From Eumeta japonica (Eukaryota; Arthropoda; Insecta; Lepidoptera; Psychidae), in NCBI GenBank assembly GCA_005406025.1, contig BGZK01000002.1, positions 62,001-126,000 on the forward strand: a DNA stretch of 64,000 nucleotides, in the 5' to 3' direction. Within the stretch, counting starts at the first letter, position 1, and the number at the start of each line of letters is the position of its first letter. This document shows positions 12,511 to 25,784 of this stretch, piece after piece. Both the position numbers and the translations under genes were made by a program. Under the pieces are notes generated by a model. That model was not told where the DNA came from. It saw only the letters and a list, made by a program, of their open reading frames with translations, and did no database searches.

Positions 12511-13418
12511 AGTCCCAAATGGTTTGATATTTACAATATCGGTAAGATCTGTAACCAGCAGTGTTTTGTGTTGACTAGTATGAACAAGTGTCGTTTTACA
12601 CAATGGTGCATCCTAGTCCATACCTACTTCGCCATTTGCTGATTATCAGTATTTGTGAGGCTTCGTGCAACTCTCATGCCCCTACTGACTCGGCATCGAC
12701 GGCAATGGGTTGTCTATTGAGGTCATCCTTCGCGATGTACACTTCGTAGATACCATTGACATTGTTCCTATTTACCTAGTTTTGTAATTATATTATAAAC
12801 CCAATTTTTTTTTTATCCTTAACAACGCATTGTATAAAAGAAACATAAATATATGAAAATAAAAATATACGAATAGTACAGAGATAAAAAATCAATAAGA
12901 TAGATCAGTCTTTCTGTTGTTTTCATTTATGTGAGCTCTACTTTGATGGCCATCACATAACAAGAAGTATGTGCGACATTGCGTAAAGAATTAATTAATT
13001 TCAATGCAACAATGAAATCGTCAATCTTACATAACATTGTACAAGCACTATGTTATATAAAAAAGGATTTACATAATAATTCCTTTTGTAAGTGCATTTA
13101 TAAATAAATCACTCGCTGGCCGTGAACCTTCCCGCGTATTGTGTCAATAAACTTGCTTTTTTCGTTACAACGGCGTAGTTCCTGCAAACACTGAGCTTAG
13201 TCACTAAGTGCATATATCGGTACTCGATGATTTTAGTCAATAAATGAATCATAACAAATTCAATTTTAAAGAAATCGAAATTTTTCCCCTTCCCACGCGA
13301 AAAACAAACTTGTGGTTGGAATGTTGAATATGAAATCGGATATTTTATTTTAACGAGTATTTACCGCAAAATAGGGAATTAACCTCAAGGATGAATTCCA
13401 TGTTATTTCTTATGGAGG
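12511..13418. other. AT-rich non-coding stretch
   Basis: Nothing recognised. A short open minus-strand stretch near 12660-12760 is coding-like but has no identity. Confidence 0.35.
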
Positions 13419-13454
13419 GGCTCACGACACGTCACTGCTGACGTGTCGTGAGCC
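13419..13454. repeat. perfect 16-bp hairpin
   Basis: Arms GGCTCACGACACGTCA (13419-13434) and its exact complement (13439-13454) flank a 4-nt loop CTGC. GC-rich and stable within AT-rich DNA. Confidence 0.85.
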
Positions 13455-14245
13455 AATATTTTCCCCTCTAACTGTTATACGTAAAAGATCCATATTTACA
13501 TACCTGTATTTCTTACGGTTCAAATTACATATAGCTGACTATTCATATTGTAATTATGGTAAAAGTTTATATTTTTATATATAAACTGCTATAATGATCG
13601 TATGATTCATCGTGACCTAACGTCTTAACACAATAATTATGATTTACCATTTTATTGTGTACTCATAACAGTATCTAACGGCACACAACTAAATTAGTTA
13701 AACAACTAATGCAAGGACCCAACTGATTTATTATTCGGATTATACGGATATATAGAGGATTATTCGAAACAAGACATATAACCCATAAATTGCCAATTGC
13801 AATGGTGTGCAATAAGAATCCACAAACTATAAACAAGTATATGATGATTTGAACAATGAATATGTTTGGAATTAATCAATTCATTGACTAGTAAACAATT
13901 ACAAGTGACGATTCCATCCAACCCTGAAGATGTTTTGGGTTCCTCAAGTTTACAAATGAGAAATCACAAGTGGACGCTAAATTGCAAACATTTACCCATG
14001 GGTGTAAAAAATATGATGAATATTTTAGATAAAAATATTTTGCGAAAGGTTCGGTTTTAAAAAGTTCTGTTCCTCGATACGGCACTGTCATGAAAAAATT
14101 TCAAAAAACATTCCACTTAGAACGCGGCAAATATTTTGTTTATGACCAAATAAGATAATGCTCCGAGACGGATACGACAGCATATCTATGGACAGAATAT
14201 GTAGAATCTTTGAAAAGTCTTAAGTTACGAAATCTCTAAAAATAA
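13455..14245. other. AT-rich non-coding stretch
   Basis: No supportable feature. Overlapping short frames on both strands (13866-14091) are probably chance. Confidence 0.4.
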
Positions 14246-14321
14246 TAATTTTTTGACACTTAATTGGAATTTTTTCTTATATATATGTATATATAAGAAA
14301 AAAATCTAATTAAGTGTCAAA

Positions 14322-14354
<33 letters not shown>
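14246..14354. repeat. foldback sequence plus (AT)n microsatellite
   Basis: Arms at about 14247-14286 and 14289-14327 are near-perfect inverted copies (each includes TGACACTTAATT) with almost no spacer. They run directly into a pure (AT)n tract at about 14328-14354. This looks like a MITE reduced to its two ends, or a foldback element that grew from the AT repeat. Confidence 0.75.
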
Positions 14355-17300
14355 ACACCTCCGAGAATACCATGAGTAGTTTCGGATATCGATAAAATTA
14401 GATCGATTTATTTTATCGACTGCAATAGTTTCCTTGTACTTGCCTCGAATACTAAGAACAGAAAAAGGCACAACGCGGCAAGTACTGCTTAGCGATTCTG
14501 AATGGAGTACGTGAGGCGTTCATGCTTTCGGTCATGTAGTCTTCTGGGAAGACTACGCTTCGAATTCTTAGGTGTTGCATCAACGTGATGCGAGTGTCAA
14601 ATAAACTGCAAGGCGATATGGCTGCGGGGAACACCTTGCAACTCATTGTCTGGCCGTGCGCGAAATGCTTCATTGTTTTGTAACTTCGCTTTGAATATTA
14701 GATTTATATGTGAAATTTCTGTCTGTCTGGCTAATGATTTGTCGCTAAATGGATAAGTATTTATAGAGCCAGTTATGGAACTTCAGATACGTTACCGTTA
14801 AACTTGGGGTGCGAGATCTGTAAAATTTTAATCTTTAATCGCAAGCGACACTGACAACTGTTGAAGTATAATATGGCGCTGCGGAAGTCTACTTTTTAAC
14901 GAAATCAGAATGTTTGAATATCACCAAGAGCAAATTTTATAGAGAATATGACAGCGTTGATGACCTATTGATGACAGCGTTGTTAATTAATATTCTCTGA
15001 CTTGTGTTAGTTCAACATGGGGTCTGTCTCTGGACTTGAAATGAAAAGTTTTACGAGGATGCGTAGTCGTCTCTATCTTCCTCCGCAGTAGTATGGTGGT
15101 GATGTGATGGTGATCTGATGCAGTGATCTTGATCTGTCCGGACTCCAATTCATGAGCTTAAAATTCGCGTGGTTCGTTTGGTTTTTATTTAGCTAACTTC
15201 TAACTATTTAGCTAGCTAACTTAACATTTGTCCAAATGTTTAATTTGGTTTGTGGAATAATAATTATGTCAATCCTGCTCGTAACATGATCATTATAAAA
15301 GTTGATTTATAGAATTGCAAAAAAAAAGTGAATACGAATCAATTAACAATTTTATAGTCAGTAGACCTAATACTACTTTATACCATCAGTATAAAAGTGA
15401 TAAAAGCGTAAGATCTATTGAATGAGATGTTTTGCTTAGGGGGAGTTTTGTGCGTTTGAAAATTAAGCGTGGTAAACAAATTAAATTTTCACACATAATT
15501 CGTCCATTGACAAATAATGTTATTGCTTAAATAATAGATTTCCATAAAATTAAAATGTGTTTAATGATCACTTTGACCTCGGTCTGCAGAATATATTAAA
15601 TACGGGTCAAACCGACGGACGTGAGATGTCATGAGCTAATAACGGCACAGTAGAAGTACAGGAAAAAAACATTTAAGTAATGGTAATTTGATGAGTTATG
15701 TTGTACCAAATACTTGATTATTTGTGTGTTTATATATGGATGTTTATGAATTTTATAAACACCCACAGTATATTATCAAATATCTAATTATTTTATACCC
15801 AATTATTTACAGTACACCTGTTTTAAAGTTTGTTGTTATTATTGTTGTTATTTGTTTGAATACTGAGCAGCACATCAATGATGCATATTATGTTATTTAA
15901 CTTTGAGCAGTATATAAGAATATTTTTTGTTCTCTTTTCCATTATGTGTTAGTTTGTTTATTCGTCTTCACAAGTATATATTTTTTTTGTATTGAAAAAA
16001 AAAATACCAATTATATTTTTGATAAAATGGATCTACATATTTATATTTTTTTATTCATTTCTATTATTAAAGATTGGATTGATATGCACATCAATTGTGA
16101 CACATTGAATCATGTGTTAGCGATGACTGTACCTTTTGCGATATCTTGATTTTATTTATCTTGTTTACGGCTTTGATTTTACATTTTTTTATGAGGCAAT
16201 GATTGCATCATAAAAATTTTAAATATTCATCATCAATATCTTTATGGAGAAATCTAACTCACGTGTAAGAACGTAATCGATACTTGTAATGCCAACGAAT
16301 ATTACTCGACGTTGTGTTTAAGTCATGAACTATAATAGATATTGTGGGCTTAAATGTTGCGATTTTTTTATTTTAAAAAAATTATTCTAGTTTATACGTA
16401 TCCGTGACTTCTCAGAATTACAATTACTGAAATTTAAAAAAAAAAATCCTGTTAAAGGCCAAACGATAATTTTTATGTATCCTGACTCCAGAATATTAGG
16501 GGTTCTGAATGAATAAACAAATAAGCGAATTAAATTTTTTCAATATATGTAATTAATTTCACTCTCATTTAAAAAAAAAAATTAATGAAATAAACTAAAT
16601 GAAAAGTTAAGATATTGTTGTTATGATATTATTTTTTTAAACCTTTATTATTTGGTAGTAAATTATTGGTGAAATTATTTTTTTATATAAATACAAAGGA
16701 TATAGTAAATGAGAAAATTTTTATATTTCTTTTCAGTTCATTTTAATGTAATTTAATGTTTCTAATTGTGTGACACTAAAATTAAAAATCCACAAACTCT
16801 AAATTTAAAAAGATTTTATTCAGAGATTACCTATAAAACCTTCCAATACGTCATAATATTTTAAGAATTTGCCACTACTTTGAAAGGTCGTTTTCAATCA
16901 AAAAAAAAAAAAAAGAGTATGGAACTTGAGGATAGCTCTATTCCAATTTTTAGGTAACTACTGTCGGCACGATGTTAGGCTGCGCACGTCGTACAGGCTA
17001 GTTAGATGGGTAACCGTCGCAACTCAATTTAGTAACTGGTTTTTCAGGCATTTCAGTAATTTGGAAAGCACTTTAATCAACTGATTTCCGGCGACATTAT
17101 ATTAAGTTCAGTTTGAGGTCTTAATATATCTTGACGACATATAAAATTCGAGCTTAGATATTGTTTAGTTTAAGTACATACAAACACCCTTTCACTACTT
17201 TGCATTGGGTACGCATGTCGTAGTATGACCTATCGTTTTGAGGTGAGATCTCTGTCTTGCCGTGGGATATAGGCCATGCGTAGCTCCGTAGTAATGTTAG

Positions 17301-17463
17301 GCACTTAGGGATCCTTTTGTCTGTAGCCTGTAGTACTGTCGCTTAAAATACATTTAGACACATTTTGCATGGCGAATGTGCATTGAAACGACTTTAATAC
17401 CGATTTTTATTAATACTCGTATTGTAGTGATTATACAAGCATTAATGTTAATAATTTTTGAAG
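14355..17463. other. AT-rich non-coding stretch
   Basis: No gene is supported. A 73-codon minus-strand frame at 14452-14673 has balanced composition and stands out from the background, but I recognise no domain in it. It could be an old exon or part of an unlisted repeat. Confidence 0.35.
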
Positions 17464-18195
17464 TTTTTAGGTTCCGAGCCAAAATGGCAAAAACGGAACC
17501 CTTATAGTTTCGTCATGATCGTTCGTACGTCCGTATATCAGGTATTTTAATCAAAACCTACAAGACGCACTTTGATGAAATTAATAGTGTGTAGGTGTCT
17601 TGTATAAGTCGCTACTTAATTTGGAAGTTAAATAAAAAAAAATTCTAGGGGCTCCCCATATATGTAGCAGAAGTAAAAAAAAATTTTTTCAGCCAACATC
17701 AACAAGTGGCACATATTACGACAGTTTTTTTAAAAACGCTTCAATATTTTTTACTAATTTTTCTGACTACCTGAATAATTTCCAAAATATTCGCTCCGAA
17801 AGTTGCAGAAAGTTGGCCACCCCTCTATTTTCTAAACTATATGTCCAAAGAATATGAAATAAATAACGAAGTTAACGTTTAATATGTATTTTCAACGTAA
17901 ATTATTTTGAGTCGGACATACATTTTTGAGTTATTGCCAAAAAACTGCACTTCTCAACGAAAGGACGTAAGTGCCATGAAGATACGCTCTTTTGCTAATT
18001 GACTTTAGTTTACACTAGTTTAATAGTAATAGTCGATATATCTACTTGTTTATATGCGACTTAACTATTCTGTCCGGGAAACATTGCAAAAGTGTAACAA
18101 CGTACTTTTTTCATCTGTAATACATTTCTTTGTGATAAAGGGTTCGGAACCCTATATTGAGCATACATCCGACATGCTCTTGGCCAGTATTTCGA
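17464..18195 (+). repeat. GGGTTCCG-family dispersed repeat
   Basis: The left end is TTTTTAGGTTCCGAGCC, followed by GGCAAAAACGGAACCC and CTTATAGTTTCGTCATG. The right end has GGTTCGGAACCCTATATTG and CCGACATGCTCTTGGCC. Internal landmarks such as CTCCGAAAGTTGCAGAAA (about 17792) and GAGTTATTGCCAAAAAACTG (about 17929) recur in order in the minus-strand copy at 61317-61870, so the two are members of one family. There is no open reading frame of note; the mobility class is unclear. Confidence 0.75.
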
Positions 18196-18289
18196 TGTAG
18201 AAATAACGTTTATTTCAATTTTTTTACAGATATTCTGCCGTATAAGGAACTATCGGAATCATAAGTTACGGAAAAAAGGGAGCTATGGT

Positions 18290-18475
18290 GTAATCGAGGG
18301 CCTCGAAGGTTCCGGCTTCGAATTTTTACCACGGATGAATTGACCGATGCATTTATAACTCAAGTTAGTTAAGCAGCTTCCTTCGTGCTTCAGAGAGCAC
18401 GTATAGTTTTTAGCCCAGGAGCACCCAAGTCGCTCTGACCCAAGTGGAGGGCTTAAGGTCCCCTTAATATAGATC
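18290..18475 (+). repeat. tRNA-derived SINE fragment
   Basis: The sequence contains GGTTCCGGCTTCGAATTT (a decayed B-box region), then GTTAAGCAGCTTCCTTCGTG and CTTCAGAGAGCACGTA. This order is typical of a widespread lepidopteran SINE. It is truncated and too decayed for transcription to be judged. Confidence 0.5.
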
Positions 18476-18934
18476 AAGCCCCATAACCTGAAATTTATAG
18501 GGCCGTATTAATATATGTACACTTAAGTTTGGCGTTTCATTCTGAGACTGGAAAGAGCAAGACAGTTATGTGTTTCGCTATGGAAAATGATACAAGTCTC
18601 GCTCCCACGTTACATCTTGAGATGGCGCACCACATTTATTAATGCTACTAATTGATTGCGGGAAGGTATACTAAATACTGTACTGGGGTGATGCAAATCT
18701 GGCGAGAAAAAGTAGGAAAGTGCTGTTATACAGGGGCCATTTCAAGCATCTTCGTTCATATTTAATCCTCAAAAAATCGAGAGTTAACAAAGAGTGAAGT
18801 CGTAGTTATGGTGCCCCTTCGCGCAACATATACGTACATCTTATGCTAAAGACGCGTATATTTTTCTTTCCATGGCTGACTTATAATGTTTTTTAGGTGG
18901 ATATGTAAAGTTTTCTATGTACATGGTGTTAGCT

Positions 18935-19528
18935 TAAGTATAGGCCTTTTCTAATTTCATCGCGCATAGACATGGTAAATAAAAAATCATTAGGAAACGA
19001 AACAGCGTGGTTAGAAGTCGGGCCGCCCATGCCCATGAATTCTTTGTAAATATTCTTTAATTGTTTAATTTTACCTTTTTTTGCTAAAGGATTGTGATTA
19101 ATTGTCTTAAATTTATGTAAGGATGAATGTTGTATATCCAAAGGGACCTGATTGAACATGCGCACATAAGCTCTTTAAATGAATTTGTGACTTTGCATAG
19201 TCGACCCACATGTAAATACAGTTAATTTTTAATTTTTGCAGGTACTGAGTTTATGTCGATCGCTACTTCTTTTAAACAGTTATAATTTTTTACATATATT
19301 AATTTTCATAAATGAATTGAGATGCCAGGGTTAAGATTCCAATTTCCTTAAACTTATTTATAAGAGATGCACGAGGTCCGAGCTTGTAAGTCACGCGAAG
19401 GGCCCGCTTCTGCAACACGAAAATTCTATGAATATCTGCGGCGTTTTCCCAGAGCAAGATGCAATACGACATCAGACTGTGGAAACCGCTAAAATGATAC
19501 TACTCTAGCGGTTTTGATGTCTGATATA
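18935..19528 (-). pseudogene. Jockey-type LINE ORF2, C-terminal remnant
   Basis: Read on the minus strand, this encodes the RT C-terminal region in several frames: FHSLMSYCILLW, then IFVLQKRALRVTYKLGPRAS, KFKEIGILTLASQFIYEN, and finally an open tail from 19165. By hand alignment roughly four residues in five match the larger LINE copy at 49505-51478. At least one frameshift and several stops break it. Both ends are missing: it starts at the segment matching SDVETARL and lacks the 3' tail. It is a dead fragment of the same family in the opposite orientation. Confidence 0.8.
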
Positions 19529-19689
19529 TTGAAAAAAAGATAATTAAATATCTCAAAAAAAGAAATTTACTTTTTGATTGCTTAGGCACCAGATAATCTT
19601 TTTGTCAACTTACTAATATGGGGACCTCATTGAAACCTGTTGTCTAGAGTAATTCCTAGTAATAAGTCAGAATTAACAAACTCCAATTC

Positions 19690-20590
19690 TTCGTTCAAAA
19701 TTTGCCCGTTTAAAATCGATTATGATCGAAGTATATCTCAAAACGATTCAGCAAGTTCAAACATGTCTAGGAAACGTTGTGGTGACACTGTGAAGTTTCA
19801 GTACCAAAGAACTAGCTCCAACATCAGATTCTGAAAGCCAACCACGGTCAAATTGCATTTCAAGACAATCCCAACAAACACGGATAGGTTACGTTGTTTT
19901 ATTATGGAGTACTTGTGTTTACCTTCCGGCTTCATCATCGGACTCTGGAGACATATCACGGTCAAAGTGCATTCCAAAACAATTCATCACGCCAGGACAG
20001 AGTTCAGATACGGATGCTGTTATGGAATACTAGTGCCTTCTAAATTGACCATAAGACCCCGAAAATCGTTCTTGGACAAAGAACATTTCAAGACAATTCT
20101 TACAAGCCCAGACACGGCTAGGATACGTTGTCTCAAGTGATAAATACGTTGTCTTTCTAAGCTCAAGTGGTAAGCTTGCAGCTCATTCATCAGACCCTGA
20201 AAGTAAATTATGGGCACAGTGCATTTTAGGACAATTCCAACAAACCCGAAAAAGGCTAGGATATATTGCTCCGTTACGGAGTTCCAGTAACAAACATCTG
20301 GCTCCATCATCAGACTCTGAAAGCCAATTATGGCCAAATGCATTAAAGAATATTCAATCAAACTCATAAACGGGTAGACCACATTGTTCTATTAAGAAGT
20401 ACTAGAGGACTCCATCATAGAACAACGAACATCTGATGATTGAACCTTCCGCCTCCATTAATAGATCCCGAAAATCGTTCATGGTGAGAGTACATCTAAA
20501 TACAACTCTAACAAGCTCAAACTCTGCTAGAGTATGTTATTTCGTTATGGAGTTCCTGGGCCTACCTTCTGGCTCTATGATCAGATCAGT
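19690..20590. repeat. degenerate minisatellite, ~115-150-bp units
   Basis: About seven units share blocks such as CAAGACAATTC, ACACGGCTAGGATACGTTGT, TTATGGAGTTCCTGGG, CTGGCTCCATCATCAGA and CTGAAAGCCAATTATGG. Start-to-start distances of the CAATTC block are about 114-150 bp; one unit carries a small internal duplication (AAATACGTTGTC region, about 20120-20155). The frames seen in it (19640-20382) are by-products of the repeat. Confidence 0.75.
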
Positions 20591-20829
20591 CAATTATATC
20601 ATATTTCTGTAATGACATCGGTCCTCGATGAATGTACAATTCACTGTAGAGGCAATACCATGAATAGCAAGACAATTTTAATTTTGAAATAACATGTTGA
20701 GAATGATTAAAATAATTTTTAAAATCACGCCAAATTATAAATCGATTTGTTTTAGGTAATAAAGTTGCTGGTAGGAAACTTATGTGCCCTAACTTTACGA
20801 CCAATTTTTAGGTTATATTATTTGGAATA

Positions 20830-20926
20830 GTAATGGGACCGTAAGCGTAAGCTAGATTGACCTAGAAGATGAAGAAGTTGAATCTATGTCCAAGCGGGCG
20901 AAGTCGCGGGCCGTAAGCTATATGTA
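20830..20926 (-). repeat. short SINE-like head fragment
   Basis: On the minus strand this reads AGCTTACGGCCCGCGACTTC followed by GCCCGCTTGGACATAGATT, the head of the ACTAGC-type repeat family. Only about 100 bp are recognisable. Confidence 0.5.
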
Positions 20927-23900
20927 CATATATTATAACATTGCCCTACATAATAACAAAAAGTAATCTATTGTTCGGGTCAAAGGCGAATTTTTATGTG
21001 CCACATGACGCGAAGTAGCGTGATAGTTGACGGCCATAAAATTGACTTTGTAACGCGTTCGTAGCAAAATGTCATTGAAAACTAGCGTTTGTGATAAGCG
21101 TGGAGCAATTTATTATACATTGAGTAATTTATTGCTGTAATTACGTATTTTGCTTGTCTTTGTAGTGCGCGGCGAAACAGACGTTTGATATTTTAAGTAA
21201 ACAAGATCAGTGACGTCAGTACCTGTAATACGCGCTTACACAGAACAACTTACGTATATCTTGTTGTGGTCGATCTATTGCAAACATCGGTACCTCTGGT
21301 GTCACAAAAGACCTGTCGAACCACAGATGTCAAATAAAAAAAAATAACAGAAGAACGCATTCGAGATGATATAGGTACCTAGTCGACAAGTTGTAAGCGT
21401 GCATTCGGACAGACATCGATAACACAATAGAGTTATGAGTTTGATTTATTACGAAAACCGGGCTATACGACGCGAGAGGCAGACAGGATCCTTCTAGATA
21501 ACCGGCAAAATTTTCGAAACGTATAAAAGTACCAATAACTAATCATACGCTTTGGAACATTATTACAAAAATAAAGGTACAGCGGACCCCAAATAAAACA
21601 ATCCCTATTTTGACACACAGCGATGTTTTTAAAAGGAGATTTTGGTAAAATATTTTTTTTTGACTAAATCAAAATACTGCTCATGTAGAATGCATGTCTA
21701 ACGAAATACACAAATATTAACATTTGCGACAAAATTATCGATATTTATTGCATATTATGTAAAAAAACCTTACAATGATATCCCAGTACAAAGATAAAAA
21801 ATTATGTAATAACTGAGACAAAAAAAAAGAATCTAATTACTTAATACTAAATGTTTGTAAATTACTTAGCATACGTATGTATCTTCAAAGACTTCTTATC
21901 TTATCCATTTTATGCTCTATATCTATCTTCAAAACCAAATCCACGTTGGTTTGCCCTATTCATACGTCGAAACTATTTCAGTAGCGTGTTCGTCCACACT
22001 TCTACAGACACCTCAAAAGCGACGGAATTTTAAATTACCGTTTAGCTTTATAATAGTTTTTACTATATTTATATATCATATTAAAATAAACTTTTTATTC
22101 TTTTGAAAACTTGTCTCTTTAGCTTATACGATATTTGCTTAGTACAATACAAAATAAAATCATGCGTCATCAAGGGACTAATGCACGTGCTGCAAAATTT
22201 TATCGTTATTTTATCGTTTGTTCAACAAAAATATACCTACACACGTAGCGGTAGTGTGAGACGAAGATGGATATGGTGCCAGAGCAGATTCTAAATATTT
22301 GATTTCGATCGCTTTTCGAGATAAGCGCATAACGATCATCAAAAACACAAATTTACGTACGCCAATCCAATGACTCTTCTACGTATTCTTCTGTTGGGTT
22401 TCAGTCTTACCACGCAGGAGGTCATACCCACAAAATGTTTTTTATAAGATTAAGTTTGTCCAAGTTATGATAATCATTTTTCTATTCTTCTACATAAATT
22501 CAATTTGAGAAGCAAATTTAATTGTTCCAAATTTTATTTTAGTTTTAGAGTTATATTTTATCAAAATAAAAAATTGGGTAAAATTTTCTCCACATGTCAG
22601 TCGTTCGTCCATTCAAACATGTAGTCTGACGTCATTAAATATTTAATTTGCTACTTGCAATGTCTCTTCGCGTATTCTCTGCGCCCATGGCTTGTAGGTA
22701 ATGCATTATTAAAGTCTATGATAATATTAAAGCGTAAAGCGCGCCCGGTGCCCTATGTACGGACTCATAATATTTGCATTATTCAAAATGGTTTCTCGAC
22801 TATACGTTTTTATGAAAACTTATCAAGAGATCACTTTTCGAATTGTGTAGAAATAAGCTCGTGAAAACAACGACTATGCGCTGGAAATCGGGCCAATGTT
22901 TGGATTTTGATGTGTGTGGTGTTTTGTGCCTTCTTTGAGAACAAAAGGCTCAACTCTTTCCATAATTTTACAAGACGTAACCGATAAGTCAATCTACGTA
23001 AGATATGTAAAAACAAACTTTGTGAATTCGGATCGAAAATATAATTTTATATCTTCCTCTCGATTGTGCTGAGAGCGGTGTTTTATCGATGCTTTGTTGT
23101 GGAGAAAAATTACCTATGTTGAATATGTTTATTTTTCTCGTCATTTAAAATAGACTAAATAGGAGTCAATATAAACAATATCCATTTATATACAAAGCTT
23201 TATTTCATCTTTATCCAGAAGATATTTGATGACTTTTCGATAGCTATCCTTAGTAGTGTCGTTATAACGGAAACATCACGTGCACGTTGTCTACAAAACA
23301 TCGATAAATTTCGTAACGTCGTGAATATAAATTGGTTTTCAGTGACGTCACAATCCTAATTGTACATCTATGTTATTACTGTCGTTAGTAAATCTAGATT
23401 TACGTTATCAAAACTAGACAATGTATCGAGATTCGCGTGTAAGGTGAATATGTTAAGCAACTGTATTCGAAATGTAATCAATAGAGGGCAATAAGTCTAC
23501 ATACTTAAGGACACCGCGGCCGGCCGCCGCTTTATCGTGCCTTGGTCTCGCTCCATCGGGCCGCTGTATCCAGATAAAAAAGATATCTAGACTGTATCGG
23601 CACGCGAATGTCGCATGAAGATTGTGACATCGCTATAAATACACCTGTTTGTTATTAGCGAAATATCATGCTAATAATTAGTTTGAGTAATTATTTGTAA
23701 TCGCTTTTATACGGCTCTATATAATTCTACAGATATTTATTTGGTATGACGCTGTTGCGGTTTCTTCTTATGCTCTGAACTTAGCATGAGTTCATTATTG
23801 CAAGAAAGCGTGTTCGATATTAAATGTTACGTAGTGGGCGACATGTGATTACACGCAGGCTTGACCAGGTGTCGACATGCCCAGAAGGTTTCGACACCTT

Positions 23901-24571
23901 ATGTTATGTGTATTTATATCTTAAATATATTTAAGATCTAGTTTGATAAATAATTTCGTGGTGGAGTGTCGAAGAAGCAAAAATTGTCCGATAAATGCTG
24001 CGGACGTCTAAGATGAAAAGAAAAATTTTATATGGCCACCATTCGGTGAATCTGATTATTCAGTCATTTAGTTACTTAACTCTGGGGATCTCTTATATTA
24101 TTAATCATAGATTTACTGCTATCATTATAATTCAATCTCGATCAAAACTTAATTGAAATCAGTTTATTTCTTCGAGATATCTCTCTTTTTTTTCGTCCAT
24201 TTTTCATCAATTTTTCGGCAATTTTTCATCACAAGATAGTGTGGATGAAAAATTTTGAAAAAAGCATTTTTGCGGAATTTATAGTTTTTAAATATAATCA
24301 ATTTTTGTATTTTAAAAATACGGGCTAAAGTCGTTCGTCTCGTTAAAATTGATAAGTGGATTGAAAGATGTTATAATTGACAAGTTATAAAAAAAATTAA
24401 ACAAATTTTAACTTTATGGACGGACTGCTTTTTATATTAGTCAGTCTGTTAATATACAAAAATATGTATTGAGTGCAAACGACTGCTTGAATGACGCAAA
24501 CCCTGTTCAAATCGATTGCTATGCTTAAATGATATATTTCAAGAAATATTTGGAAAATAACAATGATATCA
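20927..24571. other. long AT-rich non-coding stretch
   Basis: No gene or full repeat recognised. A CpG-rich patch at about 23510-23590 stands out. Short frames at 21851-22294 and 22655-23016 look like chance. Confidence 0.45.
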
Positions 24572-25235
24572 TTTTTAGGGTTCAGTACTTCCAAAGGAAA
24601 AAGGAATCTTTATGGGATCGTTTCGTTGAGCGTTTGTTCGTCTGTTTGTCACGACCCTTTTCCTCAGAGACGCGTGGAGTTATCGAGTTGAAACGCATAC
24701 TAATTACTTAGATCTGTGGTCCTTTGGAGTTGTAAAAATATTAAGATTCTGAGTCAGTACAATAGAAAAATACGACTAAAACATGGTCATTTGTACCTTA
24801 CATATTGAAAGTCGCAAATAAATCAAAACCTATAAGATATTTTTAAGAAGAAAGGTCTCACGGCACAAGTAAGAAAAAAATCGGAAAAGTGATAATTTGT
24901 AGTCGTATCACATAAGATTTCATTTTTAGTTACAAATGAACACTTGAAATTGGAGTATAGACCGTGATTTAAATCCATACATGGAATAACATTTTTTAAC
25001 CTCCTATTATTACTACTATGGAAACAAGATTTTCAAAAAAAATTAAGTATTAAAAAAAATTTTGAAACTTTTCAAAAAACAGCAAAAATTTCAGAATCCC
25101 TGAGAATCATCAGTGTCAGTATCGAAAAGAGACAAAAATTATCGAGACTCTTGATGGATGAAATATCTACATATGTAATTAATTTTGTACGGAACTCTCA
25201 GGGTTCTATTCGCTTTTGTTCCGTTCTGTGACATT
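24572..25235 (+). repeat. GGGTTCCG-family dispersed repeat (second subfamily)
   Basis: The left end reads TTTTTAGGGTTCAGTACTTC. A conserved run follows: GGAATCTTTATGGGATCGTT, TCTGTTTGTCACGACCC and CTCAGAGACGCGTGGAG, then AAATCAAAACCTATAAGAT. The right end carries GTACGGAACTCTCAGGG. This order matches a lepidopteran repeat I know well. It is non-coding apart from a short frame at 24529-24711. Confidence 0.65.
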
Positions 25236-25763
25236 GTTTTTAATTTTGAAACAGAATGCATATACTTTGAGCCCTAAAAGGTGATCAATAATATTTTCGT
25301 GCTTTCCGAGCTCGAAAACTTAAATTATTCTTCAAAACAATGCGGAAAGTTCTGTCTACTGTTGCCCACATTTTTTATCATAAAAGTATATTGTATCAAA
25401 ACATAACGCACATTAGAAAACATTCATACAAGCCTTCAGTTCAATGCCCTTCAGTAAACAACAAAAAAGGAAGAGGAGCTACAAGATTAGATTCCACCCG
25501 CCCTGAGAGTTTTTCACGATTCGCCCACTGATGTGATAACGATTCGAGATGATTCTTTTTACCCGCGGCGAGGGCGGGCGGTCTCGGGGCGTGCTGTGGT
25601 TTCTTGTTTGACACAGGCGGAATTAGTTTTATTTTACTCTACTATTTTAGTATTTTCTCATCCTTTGTACAATTTTTGTTGCTTCGAAACATGTATTTGT
25701 AGTCGCGTTTAACGCCAGAACGCGTAATTTCGTTTGAAAACGGCCATAGTTAAGTTTCGCTTC
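25236..25763. other. non-coding stretch
   Basis: No supported gene. A small CpG-rich patch occurs near 25560-25600. Confidence 0.4.
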
Positions 25764-25784
25764 CTAAAGGTACGTTCACACGGC
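25764..25784 (+). repeat. left terminal inverted repeat of Harbinger element
   Basis: Twenty-one bases match the complement of 28143-28163 with a single mismatch at the fifth base. Confidence 0.7.

Noticed and set aside
14452..14673. 73-codon minus-strand ORF with balanced composition
   Set aside because: No recognised domain, no clear splice signals and other frames also open; could be a repeat.
19853..20382. 95- and 120-codon ORFs on opposite strands
   Set aside because: Both lie in the degenerate minisatellite and reflect its unit length.
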